A stretch of 34,206 bases of DNA from Thermoplasmatales archaeon. Lineage in GTDB: Archaea; Thermoplasmatota; Penumbrarchaeia; Penumbrarchaeales; Penumbrarchaeaceae. Location: positions 1 to 34,206 of the forward strand of contig JAUVCN010000021.1 of NCBI GenBank assembly GCA_030595715.1, read 5' to 3'. This document shows, piece by piece, positions 6,795 to 16,053 of the stretch. The notes under the pieces were generated by a model. That model was not told where the DNA came from. It saw only the letters and a list, made by a program, of their open reading frames with translations, and ran no database searches. The translations under genes and the position numbers were made by a program. Within the stretch, counting starts at the first letter, position 1. Each line of letters begins with the position of its first letter.

Positions 6795-9077
6795 GTGAGA
6801 AGATACCTGCCGTGCCTTCTGGCATTGATGTTGATGACAACGTTGATCACTCCTTCAAGCGGTGAAGAGGAAATTGGAGCTCCAACAAGGGCCGAGGGGA
6901 ACATACTGTATGTCTCGGAGACCGGGTCCACATGGTCCAATATATCTGATGCGATCGACAATGCCACCTCCGGTGACACGATAATGATAGCACCCGGTAA
7001 TTATTCATCAGGATTCTTGTTATTGAAGGACTCGATAAATATAATCGGGAATCATACCCAGGGAGATGTCAATATCAAACACATTGGCTCGGAGGCCATC
7101 ATTGGCATTTCAAGCGACCGGTCTAATATTTCCGGATTGAATATCATTGGCGAAGGGACACACCTATTTGCTCTGATGTGCAGTGCATCCAACAACGTCA
7201 CGTTCAGGGATATTGTTATCAGGTCTCTTGTATCGGATGGATTTTTCCTCAGGGACTGTTATGATATCAACATTGAAGGAATGGAAATTAGCTCGGGGAT
7301 ACATCATCCGATGGAGATGCATGATATTGACAGGATGATGATGAAGAACTTCTCGTTCGATACCATCGGTTCAAGATACTCTGTTGGCATCTCGGGTGGA
7401 TGCTACGATATCACCTATCTGAACGGTTCGATCTCCATGAATGATGAGTTCTCTATCGTTTTCAGGACATTGGATGGATTGGACCTGACCATTGATGATG
7501 TTGATACAACGTATCAAGATGGATTCATCAAGATGGAGATGGGGGAAGTTGAGATATTCGATTCCATATTCAATTTTGAAGATGTCATCATTGACTCCAC
7601 GGATGTGAACGATACCGTCAAAGTATTTTTCAGGAAGGATATCAGAGCGTATGGAGAGGACAGATATGGGAGGATGGGGAATATATCTGGTGTGGAATTG
7701 AATCTCACCACAGATGCCGAAATAATGTACAGGACACCGTTCTATGGGGGAACGGATGATGCAAACATCAATCTTTCATACAGAGGCCCGTTCTCATTCC
7801 TTTCAAGGAACTATACGGGAGGAGGTTTCCCATCCACAGCGAACGAAGCTTACCTTCAAGCATATTATCCGGAAGCTGATATGAATGGTTCTTTAGAGAT
7901 AATGGATCTGAACCTATCCAACACTGATCCTATAATTATTGAGTTCAGGGACATCTGGTTCACCAATGGAACCATCTTTGGCCAGGTGAAATACGATGGA
8001 GGACCTCTTAATAACACTCCTGTTGCCAATGCATCTGTTCAGTTATTCATTCCTTTAAGTGCAGAGGATCTTAAAGTCTTTAGATTGAATCCAATTCCAG
8101 ATTACAGTATTGGAAATCTTCAATGGGCACATACAAATTCAACAGGCCATTATGAATTCATGAATATCTCCTTTGGACATCATCTCGGTATTACCATCGG
8201 TCAAGAGGACATGGTGATAAGAGATGGGAACATTTCAGGTTATTATCATGAGGGAGTTGGATTTGCTCATATTCTGAGAGAAACATTACATAAATCATAC
8301 AGTTATATTGTTTATTTCATTGATACTACGGGTCAATTTCCAGATACTCAGATCAATATCTCAGTCCCATACTACGAATACATTCCACCCATGGAAGGAC
8401 CTATCTCCGGGACAGTCAAATTCAATGATAAAGGTCCGAAGGCAAATGAGACCGCTCCTAATGTAACGGTGTCCTTGTTCAACATCACCGGAGACAGGAT
8501 CGGAGAAACCCTCTCCGATGAGAATGGGAACTATACATTTTCCAACATCACGTTCGGAGAAGGCTATGAATTAAGAGCAATGCCATCTCCTGAGGACCTT
8601 GGGATCAACAATAACAGAACCGGATATCTGTTCTGGGACGGTTCCGGGTTCGATCATACGGGAGATACCGTCTTCAATATATCCCTTAAATATTTCCAGT
8701 ACGTAGAACCGGTGATCAAACATCCGAAAGTATTCATCATCGATGATAACAACGACCCCCTCGACCATGTAATGGTAACGATCACTACAGGTGAAGATGA
8801 GTTCACAGCATTTACCAACGAAGATGGTATCGCCGAGTTCAGGGACATTGATGGGATCGAACTCCCGGATGGTGCGGTATTGAAGGCTGAAAAAGATGGA
8901 TATACCACCATCGAATGGAACCAGGGAGATGGGATCCCGAAGATGGAAGAGGAACCCAAAAGGGGAGATGACATCCTCCTTGTATGGGTACTCATAGGAA
9001 TGATCATCCTGATACTGGGATTCGGAATGTATCTTATGATGAAAAAAGGCAAATCCGAAGGTCATCACGAGGAATAG
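6795..9077 (+). CDS. secreted, membrane-anchored surface protein: NosD-like beta-helix plus carboxypeptidase-regulatory-like domains
   Basis: 760 residues. It has a cleavable-looking signal peptide (RRYLPCLLALMLMTTLITPSSG) and a right-handed beta-helix region of the NosD/pectate-lyase type (about 34-330), opening with the typical LYVSETGSTWSNISDAIDNA and GDTIMIAPGNYSSG. Two or three beta-sandwich domains of the carboxypeptidase-regulatory kind follow (about 390-520 and 535-640, each with GxVKxxxxGP and GNYTFSNITFG-like strands), then a final domain (HPKVFIIDDNNDPLDHV). The C-terminus is one membrane helix (VWVLIGMIILILGFGMYLMM) and a short basic/His tail. Many N-X-S/T sequons suggest glycosylation. 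The start is GTG with a purine-rich GGGGGGAAAG upstream. The domain order and ending match the next gene, so the two are paralogues. Ligand or role unknown. Confidence 0.8.
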   Translation: MRRYLPCLLALMLMTTLITPSSGEEEIGAPTRAEGNILYVSETGSTWSNISDAIDNATSGDTIMIAPGNYSSGFLLLKDSINIIGNHTQGDVNIKHIGSEAIIGISSDRSNISGLNIIGEGTHLFALMCSASNNVTFRDIVIRSLVSDGFFLRDCYDINIEGMEISSGIHHPMEMHDIDRMMMKNFSFDTIGSRYSVGISGGCYDITYLNGSISMNDEFSIVFRTLDGLDLTIDDVDTTYQDGFIKMEMGEVEIFDSIFNFEDVIIDSTDVNDTVKVFFRKDIRAYGEDRYGRMGNISGVELNLTTDAEIMYRTPFYGGTDDANINLSYRGPFSFLSRNYTGGGFPSTANEAYLQAYYPEADMNGSLEIMDLNLSNTDPIIIEFRDIWFTNGTIFGQVKYDGGPLNNTPVANASVQLFIPLSAEDLKVFRLNPIPDYSIGNLQWAHTNSTGHYEFMNISFGHHLGITIGQEDMVIRDGNISGYYHEGVGFAHILRETLHKSYSYIVYFIDTTGQFPDTQINISVPYYEYIPPMEGPISGTVKFNDKGPKANETAPNVTVSLFNITGDRIGETLSDENGNYTFSNITFGEGYELRAMPSPEDLGINNNRTGYLFWDGSGFDHTGDTVFNISLKYFQYVEPVIKHPKVFIIDDNNDPLDHVMVTITTGEDEFTAFTNEDGIAEFRDIDGIELPDGAVLKAEKDGYTTIEWNQGDGIPKMEEEPKRGDDILLVWVLIGMIILILGFGMYLMMKKGKSEGHHEE

Positions 9078-9117
9078 TTAAAAAAACCCAATATAATCAG
9101 CATAAAATATCACAGGT

Positions 9118-9127
9118 TTTAAATACC
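9118..9127 (+). promoter_or_regulatory. TATA box of the second surface-protein gene, with ~90-nt 5' leader
   Basis: TTTAAATACC is a strong archaeal TATA element. The expected start of transcription is near 9150, leaving a leader of about 90 nt before ATG 9241, which is long for this window. The leader ends in the strong Shine-Dalgarno GGAAGGAGG, 6 nt before the start codon. Confidence 0.6.
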
Positions 9128-9240
9128 TATACTTTTTAATTCCTTCCGGATAGGATCGCAGGATGATCCAACAGCGGGATGGGATCGAAAATGCACTTGA
9201 ATACCCGATATCCGATCAGTCCTAGGAAGGAGGAAGATCA

Positions 9241-12200
9241 ATGAAAATGACAAATGTAGCGATAAGCTTGATCCTTTTGGCATCAATGTCAGGGGGCCTC
9301 ATTTTGGTCGCGGAGGATGCTGGAGCGGATCAACCAATAGCTCCCACGACAAGATATGTCGCAACTTCCGATTCTACCTATACATCCGTTCAGGATGCAA
9401 TAGATGATTCGGCAGAAGGTGACATGATATACATTGCGAACGGAACATACAACGGGCAGTTGAACATCGGCACCAGTCATCTGCACATCGAGGCGAACTA
9501 CACCGACGAGGTGAAAATAACCCCTGATGTGACCGGACCGACAGCATATGTTGGAAGTGTGACAAATATTACCCTGGTGAACATCAACTTCACATCCCCG
9601 GACTCACAGGCAATGAGGGTTCACCTCTCAGATAATATTACGATGATAAGCTGCACCTTCTGGTCAGGCGGAGGAACCGCAGGTTCATTGTTCATCGACG
9701 AGAACGAAAACATCACCATAATGGGTGATCTCTCCACCGGTTTCACGGTGATCCACTCGGAAAGTGATTTCAGTGATGCACTGAAGATACAGGATTCCGA
9801 GTTCATCTTCTGCTATATTGCACAGATCGAATCCCGGGGGAATTCCGCTGCTGCTGTGGCATTATACAATAAAAATTCCTACGTGGTCATCGCAATGGCT
9901 TCCATTGGTGCAAAAGGTATGAACTCGGATGCCATCGAAGTTGACACCGTCGACTACGGCATGGCATGGGGGATCCTGCCGATATATACCCAGGATATCG
10001 TGGATATCAATTCTGGAAGGTTCATTACAATGGGTGTCAACGTCCCTGATGCGGATGTAAGGGTAGGTTCCGCTGCTGAACTCGGAGTGTTCAATGAGAG
10101 ACTCGTCATCGTCATGGATGAGAATGATGACCCCATCGAGGGAGCGGACATGAAGATGGTCAACAGCTGGGAAGGAGAGATATTTGCCACATCCCATTTT
10201 GGCGGCGTGGAAGGGAAGTCCGATGATGGGGGAGAGTTTGATCATATCCCTGTCCTTAACAGGATCTTCCTGGGTTCCAATACGCCCACCTGGGGTCAGA
10301 ACGACATCACGGTCTACTATGATGGCGGAGATTTCCCGGTTACCATGGCAACGCGGGTGGATGCGAACACATCCGATGATCTGGAGATCACACTTGCCGA
10401 TTTCGAGATACCTGAAGAAGCTGTAAATGTTAAAGCGGAGACCATTTCACACGAGCAGATAGATCTCTCCTTCGAGGCATCACCTGCACTCGATATCGAT
10501 CATTACGAGATATGGGTCGATTCCGGAATGGGATCGGAATGGGATCTGAATACAACTATAGCGGGAACTTACCCTTATTTGGGGATGGTTCCTGATATGA
10601 ACTACAGCTTCAAGGTGATCGCGGTAGATGATATGGGGTATGGCTCTGATGGCATAACGGTCTGGAACATGACCTACCCACCGGTGAACGGGACCATCGA
10701 GGGAATGGTCAAATACATGGGCGGCCCCATGGATGGAATGCCTGCCGTGGGAGCCACAGTTACCCTTGGTCATTCTATCATGGAGTTATTGATAACGACC
10801 ACTGTCAACGAGACCGGGTTCTATTCCTTCGATGAGGTCAAATTCTCGGATGGGTACCTAATGAACGTTGAACCCGTGGACGTCGTTGAAGATATGGGGA
10901 CAGGGTCCGGTTACATCTCCTGGGAAGGAGGATTCGAGCACACTGCACCTCTGGTCAAGAATGTATCGATCCCATACTACACTTATGACAGCGATGAGAT
11001 ATCAGGGATGATCATCTACAGTGGAGGTCCAATAGATGGTATGAACGCCACCAATGCAACCGTTTTCCTCTACAACGAGACAATGGTGGAGATCGAAAAT
11101 ACTACTGTGGGCGAAGACGGCATGTATCTCTTTTCGGATATCGAGTTCGGCATCAACTACACACTGAAGGCCACACCTGTTTCCGCTGTCCCGGACATGG
11201 GAACGGGATCAGGATATGTATCATGGATGTGGACGTTCAACCACACAGGATCCCTTGAAAAGAATATCAGCCTGTCTTACTACGATTATCATTCAGATGA
11301 TATCAAGGGAAAGGTCATCTACATGGGAGGAGACAAAAATGGCCTTAACGCCACCAATGCAACCGTTTTCCTCTACAACGGGACAATGGTGGAGATCGCA
11401 AATGCCACGGTAGGCGAAGACGGTATGTATCTCTTTTCGGACATCGAGTTCGGCATCAACCACACATTGAAGGTCATACCCGTTTCCGCTGTTGAGATGG
11501 GGGGCACAAAATCCGGTTATACGATGAACATGACAGAACTTTTCAACCATACGGGTATACTGACGCAGGACTTCTATGTGCAGTATTACCTCTATGTCGA
11601 ACCCGCCCCTACAACAGGTTCGATCTCGGGAACCGTCATCTATGAGGGAGGAGCAAAGGATGGTACGGTCATCTCCGGTGCAAAGGTATCCCTAATTGAC
11701 GGGGAGGGAGTATATATCAATACCACAACGAATGCGACAGGAGGGTATCTTTTCGAGGATGTTACATTCGGAGATTACGCCATCGAGGTGTTCCCGTCAG
11801 CAGCGGAACAGGGAGAGACCGATGTCAAGAGCGGTTACATGGGAAAAGAAGTGGCCGAATTCACATTTGATTCCGCAACAGGTATCGTGGAGGACGTATC
11901 CCTTGTGTACTACAAATATACACCACCGGTCACATCCCATCCAAGCGTGACCATCGAGGATGAGGATGGAGAACCGCTCGAAGGTGTTCTGGTAACCGTA
12001 ACGATCGGTGATAAGGAATACACTGCTACCACCGGTGCCGATGGTGTGGCCATCTTCGACCAACTCGAAGGAGGGGAGTTCCCTGAAGGGACCGAGTTCA
12101 AAGCCTCTCTCGATGATCATGGAACCATTGAATGGTCCGTGGGGGAGGATGTTCCAAATATGAAGGAGGACAAAGAAGAAGATAACACCCTGATATTTAT

Positions 12201-12285
12201 TCTGATAGCGGTTGTCATCTTGGTCCTTTTGATCGTTGTCTTCATGGCATTCAGGAAGAAGGATGACGGGGCATTTGAAGAGTGA
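9241..12285 (+). CDS. secreted, membrane-anchored surface protein with beta-helix, Fn3-like and four ~100-residue repeats
   Basis: 1014 residues. Signal peptide (about 1-29, ending at AGA), then a NosD-like beta-helix region that opens in the same way as the upstream paralogue (YVATSDSTYTSVQDAIDDS, GDMIYIANGTYNG). An Fn3-like domain sits near 395-480 (IDLSFEASPALDIDHYEIWV). Four ~100-residue carboxypeptidase-regulatory-like units lie at about 483-585, 586-686, 686-790 and 794-898. The last domain (HPSVTIEDEDGEPLEGV) matches the end of the upstream protein. One membrane helix (about 980-1003) and a charged tail finish it. Units 2 and 3 are nearly identical at DNA level over ~150 bp with a 300-bp offset, so this is a recent in-frame duplication. 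Very strong Shine-Dalgarno. It probably projects from the cell surface; a role in adhesion or the cell envelope is inference. Confidence 0.8.
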   Translation: MKMTNVAISLILLASMSGGLILVAEDAGADQPIAPTTRYVATSDSTYTSVQDAIDDSAEGDMIYIANGTYNGQLNIGTSHLHIEANYTDEVKITPDVTGPTAYVGSVTNITLVNINFTSPDSQAMRVHLSDNITMISCTFWSGGGTAGSLFIDENENITIMGDLSTGFTVIHSESDFSDALKIQDSEFIFCYIAQIESRGNSAAAVALYNKNSYVVIAMASIGAKGMNSDAIEVDTVDYGMAWGILPIYTQDIVDINSGRFITMGVNVPDADVRVGSAAELGVFNERLVIVMDENDDPIEGADMKMVNSWEGEIFATSHFGGVEGKSDDGGEFDHIPVLNRIFLGSNTPTWGQNDITVYYDGGDFPVTMATRVDANTSDDLEITLADFEIPEEAVNVKAETISHEQIDLSFEASPALDIDHYEIWVDSGMGSEWDLNTTIAGTYPYLGMVPDMNYSFKVIAVDDMGYGSDGITVWNMTYPPVNGTIEGMVKYMGGPMDGMPAVGATVTLGHSIMELLITTTVNETGFYSFDEVKFSDGYLMNVEPVDVVEDMGTGSGYISWEGGFEHTAPLVKNVSIPYYTYDSDEISGMIIYSGGPIDGMNATNATVFLYNETMVEIENTTVGEDGMYLFSDIEFGINYTLKATPVSAVPDMGTGSGYVSWMWTFNHTGSLEKNISLSYYDYHSDDIKGKVIYMGGDKNGLNATNATVFLYNGTMVEIANATVGEDGMYLFSDIEFGINHTLKVIPVSAVEMGGTKSGYTMNMTELFNHTGILTQDFYVQYYLYVEPAPTTGSISGTVIYEGGAKDGTVISGAKVSLIDGEGVYINTTTNATGGYLFEDVTFGDYAIEVFPSAAEQGETDVKSGYMGKEVAEFTFDSATGIVEDVSLVYYKYTPPVTSHPSVTIEDEDGEPLEGVLVTVTIGDKEYTATTGADGVAIFDQLEGGEFPEGTEFKASLDDHGTIEWSVGEDVPNMKEDKEEDNTLIFILIAVVILVLLIVVFMAFRKKDDGAFEE

Positions 12286-12299
12286 TGTGAGAATGTTTC

Positions 12300-12330
12300 G
12301 AGGGGGGGCAACCCCCCTCATTTTCTTTTA
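12300..12330 (+). terminator. hairpin with GCAA tetraloop plus T-rich tail
   Basis: GAGGGGGG (12300-12307) pairs perfectly with CCCCCCTC (12312-12319) around the loop GCAA, a GNRA tetraloop, followed by the T-rich ATTTTCTTTTA. It starts 15 nt after the stop of the surface-protein gene. It looks like an intrinsic terminator or a 3'-end stabiliser. Confidence 0.7.
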
Positions 12331-12375
12331 ACATGATAGGGACCCTCCTGCTTCAATACTAATTTGTACCATAAT

Positions 12376-12385
12376 GTTTTATAAT
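12376..12385 (+). promoter_or_regulatory. TATA box of the double-propeller gene
   Basis: GTTTTATAAT predicts a transcription start near 12405-12410. This rules against the longest-ORF start at ATG 12394 and favours ATG 12427, which has AGGTGGT about 8 nt upstream. Confidence 0.6.
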
Positions 12386-12426
12386 CGTCCCATATGAATT
12401 CGAATCATATACCAGGTGGTTCAAGG

Positions 12427-15375
12427 ATGATCAACAAAACTGTCTCGACCATTGTCTCTCTTTTCATGGTCCTTACGATGTGGACCCTGATGCCGGTTGA
12501 CGTCAATGTCGAAGGATCGGAAAGTTCGAACACGTCCGGGCAGACCATATGGGATCATGAGGTTCCGTTCAGGGGAATTAAACCTCTTGATGGTATCGCA
12601 ACAGGAGAGATATATACGGATAAACCGGGAGATGAGACGGTCATAACCTCCAGGGACGGAGGCACTTACATCATCTATCTCGAGGATGATCATTGGATCA
12701 AGGAGAAGATATGGGAATCGCCGGGACAGCAGCTCACACCGGCCATCGGCGACCTGAGGACCGACAAGACGGGAAACGAGATCCTTGTTGTCGGTCTCTC
12801 ATCCGGATCCGAAGGTGAGGAACCGGGAGATGGAACCGCAACGGTCCTTATCAGGGAGGGAACCTCCTGGGTCGCAGAACGAGCATACACCGATGATGAG
12901 CTCATTCATGGCTGTGCTATCGGTGATATTGATCCCACCATTCCAGGTGTTGAAGCGGTTTTGACCACTTTCAACCACACTGCTATGATGATCTGGTGGG
13001 ATACCGATCACTGGAACAGCTCGTTCATGTTCTCCGATGGTCACAATATCAGGAAGGCGATCATTGCCGATCTGATCGACACAAATGAGGGGAATGAAGT
13101 GATCTGCGTCTCCAAGTCGGGAAATGCAACACTTGCATATGGAACAGTGGACAACTGGACGTGGGAGAGGATATACCAGGGTGAAAGTCTGGCCAGGGTG
13201 GCAGTGGGCGATGTGGACCCCGATCCGGGTCTGGAGATATACCTGGGTCTGGATGTGGCAGACGGAAGGGTCATTGGTATGAAGTGGACAGGTTCTGAAT
13301 GGATCAACCAGACAGTATTCACTGACACTGACAAGAACAGAGGCGTCTGGACAGGGGATGTCGATCCCACAGTCCCCGGAAATGAACTTTACACCTTCGG
13401 ATACTCGACAAGGCTCGTTCAGGTTACCGGCAGTTTCGCCCTGGGATGGAACTCCAGGGAACTGTTCCGTGATGTGGCAAGGGGGCATGAGATCAGGGTC
13501 GGGGACATACATCCCGAGATCCCTGGAAATGAGATCGGAATTGTTGGTTATTCCAGTAATTTCACTGTTGTATATCCTTCGGAGTGGGTATATGATGTCC
13601 CATTTACCGGGACCGAACCCATTGACGGTATAGCAGTAGGTGAGATCTATCCTGACAGGAAAGGATCCGAGACGGTGATCACATCCCGAGATGGAGGAAC
13701 CTATATCAGCTACAGGGAAGACGGAAATTGGAAGAATGAGAAGATATGGGAATCTCCAGGGCAGCAGTTGACGCCATCCATCGGCGACCTGATCCCTGAA
13801 AGAGAGGGAAATGAGATCCTGGTTGTCGGTCTTTCCTCGGGAGATGAGAATAGCGATCCGGGAGATGGGACTGCAACCGTGCTTTATCGGGATGGAACAT
13901 CCTGGGTACCAACAAGAGCATTCACTGATGACTTTCTCATCCATGGATGCGATATTGGCGACCTTGACCCCAACCATGAAGGGATGGAAGCTGTTCTGAC
14001 AACCTTCAATTTCACAGCTGTGATGATCTGGTGGGAAGATGGTGAATGGCACAATGATCTGATATTCACTGACAGCCATAATGTCAGAAAAGCTGTGATC
14101 GCTGACCTCATCGACACACATGAGGGGAATGAGGTCATCTGCGTTTCAAAATCCGGAAATGCAACACTTGCCTATGGCACCACCGGGAACTGGATCGTTG
14201 AGAGGATCTATTCCGGGATCCCGCTTGCAAGGGTCGCCGTGGGCAATGTCGATCCGGACCCGGGGTTGGAGATATACCTTGGCGGTGATGTTGCCACCGG
14301 CAGTGTCATCGGCCTGAAGTGGACAGGTACCGAGTGGATCGATACGGTGGTATTCGAAGATACTGCAAAGAACAGAGGTGTCTGGACAGGTGATGTCGAT
14401 CCTGATGTTCCGGGACAGGAGCTTTACGCTTATGGATATTCCACAAAACTCACCCAGATAATCGATCCTTTTGGAACCGGTAGATCATCCAGGGAGATCT
14501 ACTCGGATACTGCCAGAGGACACGAGATCAGGATCGGCGACATTGACCCGGATAAAGGAGGAAATGAGATCGGAATTGTTGGATATTCCAAAAGGCTGGT
14601 TGTTGTTTCCCTGCGTGATGAGGGTGAACCTGTCGTCCCAACCTTGACAGGAGAAGGGGCGGCATCATTGAACCATGGCGAGTCAGCTTCTATTGACCTG
14701 ATGGTCGATGGTGAATCATACATGACCCTGGAGGTCTCCGAGATAGAGGGCGCAAGAATATCTCTGCATCCCGAATCTGTATTCATCAAGGGATCCGTCA
14801 AGCTGATGATAGAGGCTGAACATGTGAAGGAGGATATTACAGAGGATGTTACCATCACCCTCCATCATATCGGCGGGACCGTCACCCGAACCGTTTCCAT
14901 ATCGATCACTGGCGATAGTTCCGAACCCGAGGTGGATACGACCTCTGTCTCTGCAGGTGAGGCCATCACATGGGAAGAGCTCGTTAATGTTACCCTCTCC
15001 GAACCTGTGACAAGGTCCTCTTTCGGATCTGCGGTCGGATCGGACAAGATCGGACTGGAGGTCGAAGGAGTTGTTCAGAATGTCGTCTTCACACTATCCG
15101 AAGATGGATCTGTGATATCCGTCTCGATGACAGAGGATGTAGGTAGAGGAGATGCCATCCTGACCATCGGTGGTTTGATGGACCTGGCCGGAAATGAGAT
15201 GGAGACTTTCACACTTGACATCGAGATCAAGAAGGAAGAGAACGATGATCCGGGTTCTACCTGGCTTGTCATTCTCATAATTGCTGTCGTGCTGATCGTC
15301 CTGATCATGACCTTTGTATTCCTCGGAAAGAAAAAAGAGGATGAAGATGATGTACCTGACCTTCCCTCACAGTAG
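12427..15375 (+). CDS. secreted, membrane-anchored protein with two tandem seven-motif beta-propellers and an Ig-like domain
   Basis: 982 residues from ATG 12427 (AGGTGGT ribosome site; ATG 12394 would precede the likely transcription start). Signal peptide MINKTVSTIVSLFMVLTMW. Residues ~42-386 and ~387-730 are two tandem copies of a 345-residue module. Each contains seven G-(D/E)-(I/L/V)-x5-7-G-x-E motifs about 49 residues apart, such as IGDLRTDKTGNEIL, IGDIDPTIPGVEAV and VGDVDPDPGLEIY, which suggests two seven-bladed propellers of FG-GAP/VCBS kind. An Ig-like region of bacterial SbsA type follows (about 850-940, with DLAGNEM). One helix (LVILIIAVVLIVLIMTFVFL) and an acidic/basic tail anchor it. 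The motif aspartates could bind calcium. Binding target unknown. The next gene starts 12 nt after the stop. Confidence 0.8.
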   Translation: MINKTVSTIVSLFMVLTMWTLMPVDVNVEGSESSNTSGQTIWDHEVPFRGIKPLDGIATGEIYTDKPGDETVITSRDGGTYIIYLEDDHWIKEKIWESPGQQLTPAIGDLRTDKTGNEILVVGLSSGSEGEEPGDGTATVLIREGTSWVAERAYTDDELIHGCAIGDIDPTIPGVEAVLTTFNHTAMMIWWDTDHWNSSFMFSDGHNIRKAIIADLIDTNEGNEVICVSKSGNATLAYGTVDNWTWERIYQGESLARVAVGDVDPDPGLEIYLGLDVADGRVIGMKWTGSEWINQTVFTDTDKNRGVWTGDVDPTVPGNELYTFGYSTRLVQVTGSFALGWNSRELFRDVARGHEIRVGDIHPEIPGNEIGIVGYSSNFTVVYPSEWVYDVPFTGTEPIDGIAVGEIYPDRKGSETVITSRDGGTYISYREDGNWKNEKIWESPGQQLTPSIGDLIPEREGNEILVVGLSSGDENSDPGDGTATVLYRDGTSWVPTRAFTDDFLIHGCDIGDLDPNHEGMEAVLTTFNFTAVMIWWEDGEWHNDLIFTDSHNVRKAVIADLIDTHEGNEVICVSKSGNATLAYGTTGNWIVERIYSGIPLARVAVGNVDPDPGLEIYLGGDVATGSVIGLKWTGTEWIDTVVFEDTAKNRGVWTGDVDPDVPGQELYAYGYSTKLTQIIDPFGTGRSSREIYSDTARGHEIRIGDIDPDKGGNEIGIVGYSKRLVVVSLRDEGEPVVPTLTGEGAASLNHGESASIDLMVDGESYMTLEVSEIEGARISLHPESVFIKGSVKLMIEAEHVKEDITEDVTITLHHIGGTVTRTVSISITGDSSEPEVDTTSVSAGEAITWEELVNVTLSEPVTRSSFGSAVGSDKIGLEVEGVVQNVVFTLSEDGSVISVSMTEDVGRGDAILTIGGLMDLAGNEMETFTLDIEIKKEENDDPGSTWLVILIIAVVLIVLIMTFVFLGKKKEDEDDVPDLPSQ

Positions 15376-15387
15376 GTAGTTGAGAAA

Positions 15388-15990
15388 TTGAAAACGAACA
15401 CATTGCAGAAACTGGAAAAGGCCCTTTCGGAGGGCCTTGTCGATGAGGAGGTAATAGGGCTTCTTCTTGCGATAAATAACGTTGATGATGCGGTGACCAC
15501 CTCCTCCTGTTCAGGCAGGTTCCAGTTGATCCAGGTCCCCACGCTCGGAGACAAGTTGGGTTCGAACGTACTTGGCAAATGGCACCGTAAGGTATCAGCG
15601 GAAGAGGTCCTTGAAGCCCTTGGAAAATGGGACGGTACCGGACAGGTCCACCTTCTTGTCCAGCCCCTGCTCGTTCACATCCGCTGCAGGGATATCGAGA
15701 CCGCAGCGAAGCTCAGAACGATAGCACAGGAGAGTGGACTGAAGTTCTCGACCATCAGGTCCGTCAAGCTGGACAGAAAGGGGGGCGTCCAGGAATGGGG
15801 GGTGATGGTGGAGTTTCTCGGAACGGAAAGGATGGAGGTCCCTATCCACGGCATCCCAAGGGACCTTTTCGATGATATCATTCCACCTCTGGTCCACCAT
15901 GGGAATGGATTGATAGAAAGAACCAAGGACCATATCGACCATCTAGCACAGAGAATAACCTCGAAGGACCGATCGGCCAATGGTGAATAA
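15388..15990 (+). CDS. taw3: tRNA(Phe) wybutosine-synthesis methyltransferase TYW3/Taw3 family
   Basis: 200 residues, matching TYW3-family proteins in length and in the marker TTSSCSGR (37-44), plus later blocks resembling LLVQPLLVHIRCRDIETAAKL and the WGVMVEFLGTERMEVPI region. TYW3 N-methylates the tricyclic yW intermediate at G37 of tRNA-Phe; archaeal homologues take part in wyosine-derivative synthesis. The start is TTG 15388, only 12 nt after the preceding stop, with AGGTAG nearby; TTG 15403 is an alternative. No other taw gene is visible here. It may be co-transcribed with the unrelated surface-protein gene. Confidence 0.88.
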   Translation: MKTNTLQKLEKALSEGLVDEEVIGLLLAINNVDDAVTTSSCSGRFQLIQVPTLGDKLGSNVLGKWHRKVSAEEVLEALGKWDGTGQVHLLVQPLLVHIRCRDIETAAKLRTIAQESGLKFSTIRSVKLDRKGGVQEWGVMVEFLGTERMEVPIHGIPRDLFDDIIPPLVHHGNGLIERTKDHIDHLAQRITSKDRSANGE

Positions 15991-16053
15991 ATTCTATCAA
16001 TTGCCAATAAGGTTTAAAAAGGGGTTATCTATCATAAGTTGAGAGTGGTTCAC

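Noticed and set aside
12799-14121. 440-residue frame antisense to the double-propeller gene
   Set aside because: It arises from the repetitive codon pattern of the sense gene; composition rich in His, Cys and Ser with no domain or start signals.
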